Origin: Nageia nagi
Lineage: Eukaryota > Pinophyta
Direction: 5' to 3'
Length of the DNA stretch: 64,000 nucleotides
Assembly (NCBI GenBank): GCA_050084985.1
Contig: JBITNC010000002.1
Coordinates: forward strand, 27,900,001-27,964,000
A program made the position numbers and the translations under genes. Every line of letters begins with the position of its first letter. Within the stretch, counting starts at the first letter, position 1. Positions 23,483-34,841 of this stretch are shown piece by piece. Under the pieces are notes generated by a model. It was not told the DNA's origin. It searched no databases and was given only the letters and a program-made list of their open reading frames with translations.

Positions 23483-24102
23483 TCAAAGAATTTGTGTTGG
23501 GATCTCCTCCATTATTGATGTAACTCCTTCCTTGAGTTCCTCCTTTTTTTGATTAGCTTCCCCTTCAACAAAAGTCTCTCTATTTATGGTATTCAACAAC
23601 CACTCTCTCACATCTTCATCATTAGGGTATTTAAACCATGCTCTTACATTTTGATCATCATCTTTTACATCATTGTACCACATGAGTATTTATAATTAAT
23701 CATCTCATGTAGATGATTATACAAAACTACTCTCTCATAAATATCTACATAAAAAATAAAGATAAATATGGACATAAAATTCCCTATTACATATGAAATG
23801 AAGTGTTTCTCCTTGCACAAGTAGTTACTCCCTATTGCTACTTCACATGACTCCTTACAAGGAATCAACACATTATTTTCTTTGTCTTCATTTGAGTTCA
23901 AGTGAACCAAGATACCAAACATATACACAAAATATATACTCAAACAAACATTAGTAACAAATCCAAAAAATAAAATATCATCACCTTCTATTATTATTCG
24001 AGTAGATTGGCATCTTCCTTCTTTTGTTATCACTCCAAGTGAGTGATCTTCACCAATGACTATCTTATTATTTTGTATCTCCCCCTTGATATAGTCTTCT
24101 AT
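23483..24102 (-). pseudogene. Unrecognised ORF inside E4, one frameshift
   Basis: Two overlapping minus-strand frames (about 24102-23665 and 23683-23483) read as one protein of about 200 residues after a single frameshift. The first part is EDHSLGVITKEGRCQSTR followed by a hydrophobic stretch VCLSIYFVYMFGILVHL, then Cys-containing NVLIPCKESCEVAIG and a second hydrophobic run FMSIFIFIFYV. The second part is charged: VKDDDQNVRAWFKYPNDED, then EGEANQKKEELKEG. Two possible membrane segments and a lack of stops over 600 bases stand out in this decayed region. I do not recognise the family. It lies where an extra, env-like or captured ORF sits in some LTR elements, directly upstream of the polypurine tract. 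Confidence 0.4.
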
Positions 24103-24359
24103 ATAAAACTATATTGGTTGTATTGAATATGATAAATGTGTATGTGGGATGATGATCCACATGAAAAGATAGATGAAGAAGAGATGAAGACTATACACTA
24201 TTATCATCTTCAATCCAACCACATGTAGGCACCTTATTTAATTTTAGATAGAAGTTTCCAATATACATGCACCTTATCTCCAAGAAAACATGTACATAAA
24301 AATGCATATAGGTTATGTGTAAGTCATGTCTAAATCAACCTTTTTTTTATATTTTTGAC

Positions 24360-25510
24360 TACCTAGATTTTTAGGGAATGAAGCCATCCCTTAGTTAAAT
24401 TTTCCTAAGCCATCATCCATGTAACTACATTTTTCTTTCAAGTATTTTTGAATAAACAAATAATTATATGACTCATTATGAATCTTACTCATGAAGCATG
24501 TGGTATATTTACCTACGTTAAGCTTCAAGCTATGTCAAAACATCAATAGAGAAATAATATTCAACTATGTTCTTATCAGATGTGTGCCCTTCATGGTGGA
24601 AGATCTTTGGTCAATATAATTCATCGATTGATGCCATGGGATCTAAATTTTTAATGTTGTAGATTCTTATACCCATTTCAATGTATTTCACTTATTATTT
24701 GACTTTCACCAAGGCTAACTATTTTTCTTCATCTAGAACTCCAAACATGTTGATACGATGAATGTTATATCCCTCAAGCTCTAGATCTACCAAAATGAAA
24801 AATTGATATGGTTCTAGATCCTTTTATAGTATATGGATTTTCTTATCAAGCTCAAACTTAAGCTAATTATGTAGTGTAGAAACTTCTTTCATGTCATAGA
24901 TCCAAGGCCTTCTCAAGAACAACTTGTAGGTCATTTCATCGTTCATGATGAATGAGGACTATACTATTTTGGGATCAAGCTAAATATATAGAGTAACTAT
25001 GCTAAGTGATATTTTAGAGATATTATCAAATCCTCTTATTCAAAGTGTGGGCTCATCTAAAGGAGGAATGATGATACCTTTTCCATCAAGATCTTACAAA
25101 AACTTAAATGAGAAAATATTAACACTTGATCTTGGATCTACTAGGGATATTTTAATTTTTGACCCTTCTATACAAGGTTTAATGTAAAGAGCCAAGTATT
25201 CATCAATTGTTTCTTGCTTAGGAAAATTCAAAACTTAGCATGTTACAAGCTTTCCAAGAGTGTACTTTTTCAAAAAATGTAGAAGTAGAAATATTAATAG
25301 GAACCTTTTCATTCTTAAAAACTTCATACAATATCTCTCCATGTGGATTGAAAATATGAAATAAACTAATCTTGACCTATGTATTTTTTACCTACTCTAG
25401 CATATTATAAGTCCTTATATCTGATGGAATAATTACTTGTTCATTTTTCATTAGATTTGGGATGGCCTTAGTACATCATATTCTAATGGTTATACAAATA
25501 TCTTCATTAA
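24360..25510 (-). pseudogene. E3 gag C-terminus and protease (broken)
   Basis: The minus strand shows ETIDEYLALYIKPCIEGSK, then SLVDPRSSVNIFSFKFL near 25120-25170, corresponding to the aspartic protease active site (usual form ALVDPGSSVNIL; here Arg replaces Gly). Next come EMTYKLFLRRPWIYDMK and HHEGHTSDK toward a glycine-rich pre-RT segment ending near 24360. A proximal piece, YDVLRPSQI near 25440-25500, matches the pre-protease part of Tat/Athila gag. No zinc knuckle or capsid remains to the right; the element is cut there. Confidence 0.65.
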
Positions 25511-25548
25511 TAGAAATTATAGTGGCAGTTTAATGATCAAGTACATCC

Positions 25549-26136
25549 TATGAAAATATGGATTTATTTGATAAAATGCATGATGTAAACATAATTTTAT
25601 AGATGCAATGATTAGAGGACATATGATTCATGGATACAATAATAATGCCCTTAAACTCCACTAGACCAAAAAAGGGTCTATAAGTTGGCAAAAAATGCTT
25701 GTAATACTTAGCCAAACATAAAAAAATATGTGATTCCCAAGTGGATATCGTGTTGTATTATATAGAATGATGAGATTAAAAATAATGGAATATGTTATGG
25801 GCTCCTTCATTTTCTAGCCTATATCAAAATATTTTTGAAAATAAATTATGATGTGTGATATGAAATTATTTATATATGCCATATGCGATCCAAAAACTAT
25901 CTTGGAGAAGTAAACCAACTATTTAACCCAAAAAACTTGTGTATCAAAAATCGATCCAAAAGTGGTAATTTAGCAAAAATATGCTTGTAATACTTAACCA
26001 AACATAGAAAAACAAGTGCTTCCTAAGTGGATTTTCATTAAATATTATGATTATGAATGCCATTATATATGTGTATGCAAATTATGTAATACTACACAAG
26101 GTTCAATAATTGTTGAACAAGATGCATAATACAAAC
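25549..26136 (+). pseudogene. PPR protein pseudogene, part 1
   Basis: Plus-strand frames read MDLFDKMHDVN and MIRGHMIHGYNNNALKL, then MNAIIYVYANYVILHKVQ and LLNKMHNTN. These match the plant PLS-class PPR wording NALVDMYAKCG...A.ELFDKM...NVVSW.AMI. PPR proteins of this class bind and process or edit organellar RNA in mitochondria or plastids. About 60 bases at 25686-25745 and 25972-26031 are near-duplicates 286 bases apart, compatible with one PLS triplet repeat. The right edge is the E5 target site (CAAAC, 26132-26136). Stops and a frameshift are present, and the left edge abuts E3, so the 5' end of the gene is missing. Confidence 0.8.
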
Positions 26137-26825
26137 TGTAGACCTTAAAAAATGTAATAGTGTAACTAATTAGGGGAATTGACACATGCACTATTTGGTC
26201 TATTAGTTAGTTGGCATAAAGTAGGAATATGAAAATATATGTTTAAGCATATAGTTTCATTTTATCAATAAGCATATTAAATTAATCAAGGAAAGGCATA
26301 CATCAAGAACAAGTAATATCATACACACTAGTATGGTGCTGGTGCTGATGCCCTAGTAATAGTATGTCATCGGCATCATGTTAATGATAAAATTAAAGAT
26401 GCAATGAAATATGAAATGATAAAGGAATGAATGATTTATTAGTATAATGAAAGTATGATAATATTTGAAATAAGAGATTTGCTTGTTATAGATAAGAAGA
26501 CCTTACAAAGGTTTGTTTTACAAATGATGTTCAAGTCCTTGATTCTCTATTTGATCTTCAGTTGATAGAATCCTTGGGTCTTCTGTAATATGCCCCTTGT
26601 ATAGTCTCCTCTTGATGATAATCCCACCCCCTTTCTTTGTATTTCTTTAATGCCTTTATATAGGGATGCTTCTATTATAGGATTTGACCCCTTGTATAAT
26701 CCAAAAGGGTCAAATATATGGCCTACACCTCTTTTATACATTTTAAATCCATTTTTAGATAATAAATTGTTAAGGGATTAAAATGATTTATTAAATACAT
26801 AAAGGTTAATTTTGAGGTGTCTACA
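26137..26825 (-). repeat. E5 3' LTR (left copy)
   Basis: 689 bases, TGTAGACC to GTCTACA. It aligns with 34842-35522 throughout, including the shared TAATTAGGGGAATT and ATGCACTATTTGGTCTATTA blocks near one end and CCTTTATGTATTTAATAAAT (minus) near the other. Confidence 0.95.
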
Positions 26826-26840
26826 TTTTCCCCTCTTTGG
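26826..26840 (-). other. E5 polypurine tract
   Basis: Minus-strand CCAAAGAGGGGAAAA directly precedes the 3' LTR start TGTAGA. Confidence 0.8.
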
Positions 26841-27403
26841 ATTTGTGATTGAAGCAATGAAATTACATGTCCAAATATGAAGTGTAGCCAAGATATAGAA
26901 GAAACTTTTCTAATCTTTTTGTTGATGTTGTCTTTTGCTAAAGATGAATGGTTGATGTTGAGGGACCTTGTGTTGCCCCCATTTTGACTTGGGTACCCCA
27001 AGAAAGATCCTTAAGTGGAGTATTAAAGGAAAAAGTTGCTAAAGAAGTTATCTTCAAGAATCCTACTTGGATGATGATTGGGTGACTATGAAAATCCATA
27101 TCTAAGGCTGGAGATGGAAGGTATGATTTTCCTCCTTTATAATGTCTCAATCATGAATCTAGTCATTTCATCATGTTTGATACTTAGGAACCATTTGTAC
27201 TTACATCCATACCTTAAAATAAAGAGGTTACACTTTGGATTGGTGGAAATGATAATGACATGTATGCCATCAATGACCCAACAAACTATGAGCACAATGT
27301 TGACACCCTAGTTTTGATTATAATTTTCTTTTATTTTGCTAGATATATCTACTTGCAATGAAATGTAAAACATAAAAAAATGTTATATTAACACTAAATT
27401 GTT

Positions 27404-28125
27404 TCATCCATTGGAGATGATCCAATGTCAACATCTTGCTCATGGTTGTATCATCAATTTATCTTTGAAGTGAGTGAACTCTTAGTAGCTGTATCGATGG
27501 CCATCAATGATCATATGTTTGTATATCTATGATCCAAAGATAATATGCTTTATATGAGTTCAAAGAAAAAGCTATGTGGATACACAACAAAATGTTTCAT
27601 CCATTAGAGATGATCCAATGTCCACAAATTGCTAATGGCTATATTGTTGGTTTACATTTAAGTGAGTGAACTCTCACTAGCCATTTTGTTGGCCATTGAT
27701 GATCATGCATTTTTATGTCTATTATCCAAAGATAGTATGCTTTAGATGGGCTCAAAGAAAAAACCATGTGGATACAAAGAAAAAAGTATCATCCATTAGA
27801 GATGATCCAATGTCAACAAATTGCTCATGGTTCCATCACCGATTTACTCTTAAGTGAGTAAACTCTCACTAGTCGTTTCATTGGCCATCGATGATCATAC
27901 ATTTGTATGTCCATGATCTGAAGACATTATGCTTTAGATGGGTTTAAAGCAAAAACCATGTGGATATGCAACAAAATGTATCATCTATTAGAGATTATCC
28001 AATATCCACAAATTGCTCATAGCTACATCATTGGTTTACTTTTAAGTGAGTGAACTCTCACTAGTCATATCAATGGCCATTGATGATCATGTGTTTTGAT
28101 ATCCATGATCCAAAGACATAAGCCA
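27404..28125. repeat. Tandem repeat, about 3.75 units of 192 bp
   Basis: Units start at 27404, 27597, 27789 and 27981 with TCATCYATTRGAGAT. Each contains the CCAATGTC/CAAATTGCT block, AAGTGAGTGAACTCTCACTAG, GGCCATYRATGATCAT and CATGTGGATA. The spacing is 193, 192 and 192. Its position between the coding region and the 3' LTR is where Tat-lineage elements often carry tandem repeats. Confidence 0.9.
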
Positions 28126-29869
28126 TGCAAAGCAAGGATGAAATAAATATAATATATTATAATATAATAAGTTGGAATGATGAAATTTCTTGATATTCAA
28201 ACCTGTAAAGGTCTGGGAGCTTGAGTTTAATTCTACACAAAGGATGTACTCTATTGGCACCCTAAAAATAGGTCAATGTACACCATCAACATTGTGTGGA
28301 TAGTATTCCATGCTACTGACATCGTATGATTCCTCAAATTTGGCTGAAATGAAATTATCAACTATTGTTAGCCAAAATCTATTGATTCACCATACTTATA
28401 GTTGAATATGAGATTGCCCCCAGTTGATGCTAAAAAAGAGGGTAAGGCAAGCTATCTTGTCACATGCATGAACACATGTCTCATGATCATGTCATCATCT
28501 AGTTGATAGTAATGAATCACCAACACATGGAGGAGAACAAATTTATTCAAAACTATGTTAAATGTAGCACAAAATACATTGTGAAGTCTAGAAGGAGAGA
28601 TAATGTCCTATCATTCTGCATATTTCTTTATGTCGACTTTAGGTCAACCAATAGATGTTGATTTAATCACTTGGCATGTGTCAATTCATATTAAAAAATA
28701 TCAACCTTTCTAAATGAAAATTTAACATGCTTAATAACATCAAATGAAAAGAGAAAATTAAAATATTCATACCTCATGATGGAAGCATAATTTTGGTAAC
28801 GATCCTCATGCCAAAAAGGTGTAATTAAGGGTAAGTACAAGAGGGTTTTTAATCATTTAAGTAACTCATAGATTGGTATACTACCAGCTTCATTATGTTA
28901 GTACACCAATAGCATCATGAAATAAGTGGAGAAATTCATCCAATTAAGGAGGGCCTTCATATGTCACCAAATCTTACAAATATCATGGGCCTGCAACTTC
29001 CTAGGAACAACCTTCTTAAAGATATAATTTTACCATGCCAAATGAATACAATCAAGTATACATAATCCAACTTTTTTAATTTCATATCATAAATAAGTAT
29101 CCATTATCATATGAAAAATAACAATTGATGAAAATGAACTAGGCACATTGGAAACTCATCTAAACAGCATATTAGCATGTCATTGATGCCCTAAACCCAA
29201 TATAAATTTTAATGAAAAATACAAATGAAGCGATATTTACCTGACACATGCAAAAATCATTCAAATAAATTATGAGAATAAATTAGATCCAAATTCCATC
29301 AATAGCACACACAACTCAAAGAAGTGGATGCCATCGACATCATGGAAATGGTAATTTTTAGTATCCAAAAAAGGATGGGAGGGATTTAATATTTTTACAA
29401 GGCCAATAAGACCTCCACATAAGAATTCAAGAACTATATGGAAAAAAAGATGTGATGCCCCAATTAAAACCCCAAATTCAACTTATAAAACCAAAATATT
29501 TATAAAAATAAGTCATTTTGACTTTAATGCCCTTACCATTTAGAGATCTGACAAGTAAGAGTTGACTTCCTTGCTAAAACCATTGAGTTTGACACCCTAC
29601 CAACAACATTGCACTATTGGAATGTCTATTCCATATCTCATTTTATTGCATCAAGTAGGAGGACATCCATAGAGGATCTAAGACTATGGAGTGATGGTTT
29701 TCATTGATTAGAGTATCCAATGGTCAATTACAAGGAGGACAAGTCATCTAGCGAAGTATCTTCGTAGTTTGCCAATTGAGCATGCAATAAGTAGATTCAA
29801 AATTGAAATATTATATTTTTTATTATTCTTGAGTGGAGAGGATGGACTAATAGACTCAAGTGCTACCTT
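28126..29869. other. E5 internal DNA, nothing recognised
   Basis: No gag, pol or host-gene similarity was seen on either strand in this AT-rich stretch. Confidence 0.5.
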
Positions 29870-31690
29870 GTAGGATTGTAAGGGGTTGATTCAAGGTGGG
29901 CCTATGAGGACTACAACTTTAGATTTGGCCCGAGCCTTCCCACAAACCTAGCAATCAAATGATATTTTAGACCAATGTAGTTTAGGGGAGCTTGCATATG
30001 TAGGAACAATATAGTTGGATACTCTACTCACTACATTGGCTGAGAGATGGGATTAGGATTGCTACTCATTTCACCTTTGCATTGGTGAAATGATAGTAAC
30101 TCTAGAGGATGTGTACTGAATCTAGGGTATACCCATCAAGGGTGGCTTGATTTATCAACATGATATGGGTGATGATAACATACATGGAGTTGAGTGTTTG
30201 TGGTTGATTGGATTTGATGACCATGATTGGGATCACCAATCGATATGAATCATAGAGGAATATAGGTACACCAGAGTAAGGAGACACTTGAGGCTGCATG
30301 TGGTAGCTATTATTACTACTTATCTATATCTTGATAAAAGCCATTTGGATTTTCCTCTTGGGTTGACATGCATACTATGAGAGATATGCTCTTGAGGGTG
30401 ATAGTTCACATGGGGGCCAGTTGTACTAGCCTAGCTTTATAAAGATTTGTATTCATTCATCAATGTTGATAAGGTCAACATGATGATTACTCATGTTGGT
30501 ATCCTCAGGTCTAGGCCTATGAGCACATCTCAATTATCAAGCTAGTGGGACTACTACAGGGTGAGAGATGACCCAATAGACATGGTCCTAACATGCTGGA
30601 TCAGTCCATTGGGTGGATATAGGCCTCCTCAATCCATGGAGGTAAGGAGGAGAGACATCAATGGCCTCTAAGAGGTAGACATCATATGGGTGTGCTACAT
30701 TGATTATGTGTATTATGGGGATGCTCATCATTTGGCATGGGTGAGGCAAACCTACTTCTTCCAAACTAGGTAGAAGATAGTGGAGTCATATCATCTAGAG
30801 CAAGTGTTGAGATATTTTGGGATACAGCAACTGATCCTGGCAATGCCCCCAATGTACCATCGATACATAGTGGAGAGAGACATTTCTAATGATGCATAAG
30901 ATATGCTAGTGTGGATGGTAGGGTGGCTAGAGCCATCGGTAGAGGATGTTGTTATGGAGGTAGCCAAGGCTCCTAGGGTTGCCCTTGGTTATGTAGCATG
31001 ATGGACAACTATGCATTTAGGCTCTTTTGGCCTAGACAAGTTGGATAGTGGGAGTGATTATGAGGTGAGCCTACCATCAAATGAGGATGATCAAATGAAT
31101 GTATATAATTATTTCCATGATGTGCCTCCATCATTAGAGGGACTAGAGGTGCTAGCATCAGTTTCCCCCACTCCAAGTAAGAAAGATTCTTCTTCATAGT
31201 GCTTCAAAAAAATTTAAATGTAGCTACTGAGAGACTAACTAGCATTATTTATGATATGATAGGGGTGTCAGATGCATAGGTATCAATTATGGAGGCTAAG
31301 CTAGCTAGACTGAGGCCAATGGAGGCCAAGGTGACATGTTTCTAGCCATTGGAGGTAGATTTATCTATGGTGAGCTCTACACTTACGATGTGGGATGCAG
31401 AGCTAGGTTCATTATCATAAATAATGAAGGGTCTCAAGGATAGGCTCACCATGCCCCCACTAGATAAATAGCGAGCATTCATGCAAAGTCAACATGATCA
31501 TATTATGGCTTAGGCTCTAGAGATATCCAAATTGTGAACCAAGTATACGAGGGCCAAGACACTTTTGGAGACTCATGGACTCACAGCAAGTGATATCTTA
31601 GATGGAGTCTCTATATTTGGAGCTAGTGGTAGGAGAGTACACTCTAGGAGTGAGACATCTAGTAGTGGTGCTAGTTCCCACCCATAGGGG
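29870..31690 (+). pseudogene. Plant mobile domain (PMD, MAIN/MAIL-type) pseudogene, antisense to E5 gag
   Basis: The plus-strand frame around 30030-30130 reads TLAERWD then DCYSFHLCIGEMIVTLEDVY and GIPIKGG. This corresponds to the PMD hallmark ERW.PET.TFHLP.GE.T.TL.DV...LGLPI.G. Further on are KSHLDFPLGWHAYYE-like and STSQLSSWWDYYRVRDDP segments. Next comes the C-terminal LEQVLRYFGIQQLI and MPPMYHRYI, which matches the family's VLRQFG.RQ.IP block. A Ser/Asp-rich tail follows (31009-31199). Stops replace expected Arg/Gln/Trp codons (for example two after EDVY) and there are shifts, so it is dead. PMD proteins such as Arabidopsis MAIN and MAIL1 act in silencing and genome stability, and the domain also occurs in transposable elements. 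The opposite orientation to gag suggests an accessory ORF of a Tat-type element. Confidence 0.8.
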
Positions 31691-31750
31691 TGGATGATGT
31701 AGGGATAAGGCCCATGTATACATATTTTGTACCAAATTTTAACTTTTGAG

Positions 31751-31815
<65 letters not shown>

Positions 31816-32336
31816 CCCATTTGGTGAACTCAATACTCTATGTTTTTTATCTTTGTGTTATATTTAAATGGTTGACATTGGACACATACATAGGCATAAT
31901 GAACTCTAAAAACTAACTCACTAATAGTAAAACATGCTAAACATGCACACATTATGTTATGTATAACTAATAACAACCATAAGACATACACACAAACTAA
32001 AGTGATACACAACTTGAAGGAACCAAGATACCTTGGAGAAATAAGTGAAGGTTAGGAGGGTGTATGTGAGCATAGATACCATGGCATAACACCTAGGATT
32101 AGCCTAGAGGTTAAGGCACATTGTTAAGAATGATAAAAAGTGGATTTTAAACATTATGTCCTACAAAAACCATGGTGATGGTGCCCTAAAATAGAGATAG
32201 TAGGGCATTGGTATCGTGCATAGATAGGACTTGGATCCTTGAATTATGGACACAAAAAGAAAATACTAATACAAGATGAAAAATTACTAGACTAATGAAT
32301 ACATAGAATAGGAAAGCAAAAAGATACAAAAATAAC
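31691..32336. other. TA microsatellite and unassigned DNA
   Basis: A nearly pure TA run spans about 31750-31813. The remaining bases to 32336 show no similarity that I recognise. Confidence 0.6.
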
Positions 32337-34806
32337 CTAGCTACTAATATACACTGATTGTGATATCAAAAAGAGCTCAAGGAATAACTTCATGTACCTA
32401 GGGATTTTTTCCACCCAAATGCACTTTACAGAGGTAAGAACAAAAAGAGGCACTTTTGTACTAGTCATCCCCATGTCATTGGTGCTTTGAAAGAAAGAAT
32501 GTACACTACTAACATCACACCTTTTGATTCTATTCTTATTCATGTTTGGAAGAGGATGCCTATATGCATAAGTATTATCTGAAAAATAATGTAAATTATG
32601 AGAAATACTTACTATGCTGATGCACCCTTGAGATTGTGAACATGGTAAGGGATTATTGAATACCCCTAGCTGTACATTATCCAAATGTATAGGTCCTATC
32701 TGTATAGGTGATTTTTGATCCATCCTAATTGTTCCATTATCAATGAAATCTTGTATAAGGTTACAAAGTGTCCTACAATTCTAGGTTAGATGACCAAGTA
32801 CCTTGTTATAATTGCAAAATTCCTCATAATGAAAATTTTTAGGTACAACATTAGTAAACTTAAGTTCAAAAATAGGAGGCAATTCAATTAGTTCCTCATC
32901 TAATAATATATTTAGAATATTATCAATAATATTAGTCAAAGGAGTATATTGGTGAGTATTTTTGAGTGGGGAACTACCTCATTTTCTATGAGCAACATGA
33001 TTTGTTTCAACCTTGGGTTGATTTTCAATAATAGGTTTTGTAGGTGAAGCATGCTCAACATGTTTCATAGCACTCAACTTTTTAATGCATGGTTCCTTTT
33101 TAGTAACAGTGTCAATCATATCTTGTAAAGACATATCATGATTAGAGATGACAAATAGCTTATATATAGTCAAGAGAGCATCCATAAAAATATGCTTGAG
33201 TGCATGTTCATTCATGGTGAGTTTATTAGCAGTTTTTTTCTATATCTTTACAAAATCCTTCACTGATTGGTTAGGGAATTGTTTAATTTTACACAAGTCC
33301 TTAAGATAAGCCTTCTCAGTAATGTTATAACCATAATCATGCAAAAATATATGAATCAAATCTGCATACCTATTAATGTTGCTTTCTTTTGGGAAGTTGA
33401 AAGTACCATTTTAGAGCCTCATCCTTCAAACTATAAGAAAATAACTTAGCCAACAAATTTGATCATTCATATATTCAATAGCTTCTTCATGAAATTTACG
33501 AACATGCATCCTAGGATCTTGCATACCATCAAACTTAGTAAATTTGACACTCTTTTTCCTAGGGATTATTTTGGTAAGAATCCTAGTAGTGAGGGGTCTT
33601 TTTAAACACGAAGGGAAGTCATACTCACTACTCACCATGTTGTTAAACCCTACATTGGTCTTTGGGGATGGTGGTGGGGAAGGAAGTGGTTATTGTGCAT
33701 TGTTTGATGTTTGAAGTGGAATATATTTCAAAATAGCAAACTCATTAGTACAATTAACCCTATTCTTCTCAAGTTCATGCAATAACCCTACCAAGATTTC
33801 CAATTGTTCATATGGAGGTTGTTTATACCAATCAATGTTTTCTTGGATATCCATAATGATACCTACCTTAATCTCATGCTCCTTGAGATTCCAAGTTGGT
33901 TGTAGCATAAAGGCTTCTCTAATAACTTTAGTAAGTTGCTGCTTAATGAGATTTTTAATTTATCATTAGGTAAAATAAATTAGCCCTTACCTTTCTTCTC
34001 TTGATCAACGTAGTGTGGATTAATGATCAAATTACTATAAGATTCATCATCCTCATCTACAAGTTTTGACTAGTCATCACTATCAAAAACATCATCCTCA
34101 TGCAGTGTCTATTGCAACTCATCATCAAGCATATGGACTCTACTCTATTAGGATCTATGCTTCCCACATCATGGTGAAAGTCAATCATGCTACCTGCACC
34201 ATGTGTTTCATGCATAGGCTAGACATGTTCGATGATTTCTCATAATGGAATAAGATATCTTTGAATTCTACAATTTCTAACCAATTATCAATTAAATTTG
34301 CATTTGTAAGAAGTTTCACCATAACAAGAGCGTTATTACAAATAAAAAATTATGCCTTTCCTTATCAGATAATACTTGTTGAATGTATTGAGCTTATAAG
34401 GAATCCTATCAAGATCGGGGAGTTCATCATCATTAGAATATATTGGATGAGAAGTCAAATTATCCAAGTTTCTATGGTCAAGAATAGCATATCAATTAGG
34501 AGTCTCTCCAATAATGGACATTCATTTATCGAAATCTAAAGATTCAAAATCCCATATGGTCCTAGGAGGAGGGATTTGAGTATACAATTCAAGATTAATT
34601 TGAAGACTTCTCCTAACCTTTGAAAAATGTACTTTGGATTTGGATATTGTAGGGTTATCTAGATTAAGATCCATGTTTGGGATATAAGTAGAACAAGCCC
34701 TAGTTTTATCTTGGTCTTTGGCTACTATTTGCAGCACTTCCTTTATGGAGAGAAAAAGTAGTGAAAATGGATTCATGAATTTACAAAAGGATTTTTCCCT
34801 AAACAA
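32337..34806 (-). pseudogene. E5 gag (broken), Tat-like
   Basis: Minus-strand open pieces read, in order, an N-terminal region (34806-34522), an acidic linker, and a capsid. The capsid shows VKFTKFDGMQDPRMHVRKF (33426-33638), then SNINRYADLIHIFLHDYGYN, KDLCKIKQFPNQSVKDFV and MNEHALKHIFMDALLTIY (32979-33215). A zinc-knuckle-like motif FCNYNKVLGHLTXNC lies near 32760-32820, followed by an ELPPIFELKF-type segment. A long open tail of 128 codons ends at 32337. DPRMHVRKF and the CNYH-LGHLT-NC knuckle are typical of Tat/Ogre-type gag. Gag would form the particle that packages element RNA. Stops and shifts break it into at least five pieces. Confidence 0.8.
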
Positions 34807-34830
34807 AGACCTAGGTGTGTAAGAATGTTA

Positions 34831-34839
34831 GGTTCACCA
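34831..34839 (-). other. E5 primer binding site
   Basis: Minus-strand TGGTGAACC starts two bases inside the 5' LTR. The same nine bases begin the primer site of E9 (63671). I do not assign the tRNA. Confidence 0.75.
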
Positions 34840-34841
34840 AA

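Larger units (their letters stand above)
22979..24359 (-). mobile_element. E4: candidate small LTR-bearing insertion in E3
   Basis: E3 coding sequence stops near 22979 and resumes near 24360. At 23371 a sequence ends ...ATTCCAACA and is followed by TACTCCCCCTT (23372-23382). Read on the minus strand this is AAGGGGGAGTA directly before TGTTGGAATAATAAG, a polypurine tract and 3' LTR start. An unrecognised minus-strand ORF lies just upstream of that tract (23483-24102). A second LTR and a primer binding site were not found, so this may be a truncated copia-type or large-derivative element. Confidence 0.45.
3600..25548 (-). mobile_element. E3: decayed Tat/Athila-like Ty3/gypsy element (outer layer)
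   Basis: Read on the minus strand, the pieces follow the gypsy pol order: gag tail and protease (24360-25510), reverse transcriptase (about 21870-22978), RNase H (split, 21558-21870 and 4571-4981), then integrase with its C-terminal tail ending at a stop at 3704-3706. The gap between the RNase H halves is exactly filled by element E2, and the gap between protease and RT by E4. The RT carries YVDD at 22138-22149. No LTRs were identified at either end, so the outer limits are approximate. The right end abuts a PPR pseudogene. Family assignment rests on integrase and RT wording and is fairly sure; the lineage is inference. Confidence 0.75.

Noticed and set aside
27404-28125. Regularly spaced repeats as a possible CRISPR array
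   Set aside because: The whole 192-base unit repeats, with no variable spacers, in plant retrotransposon DNA.
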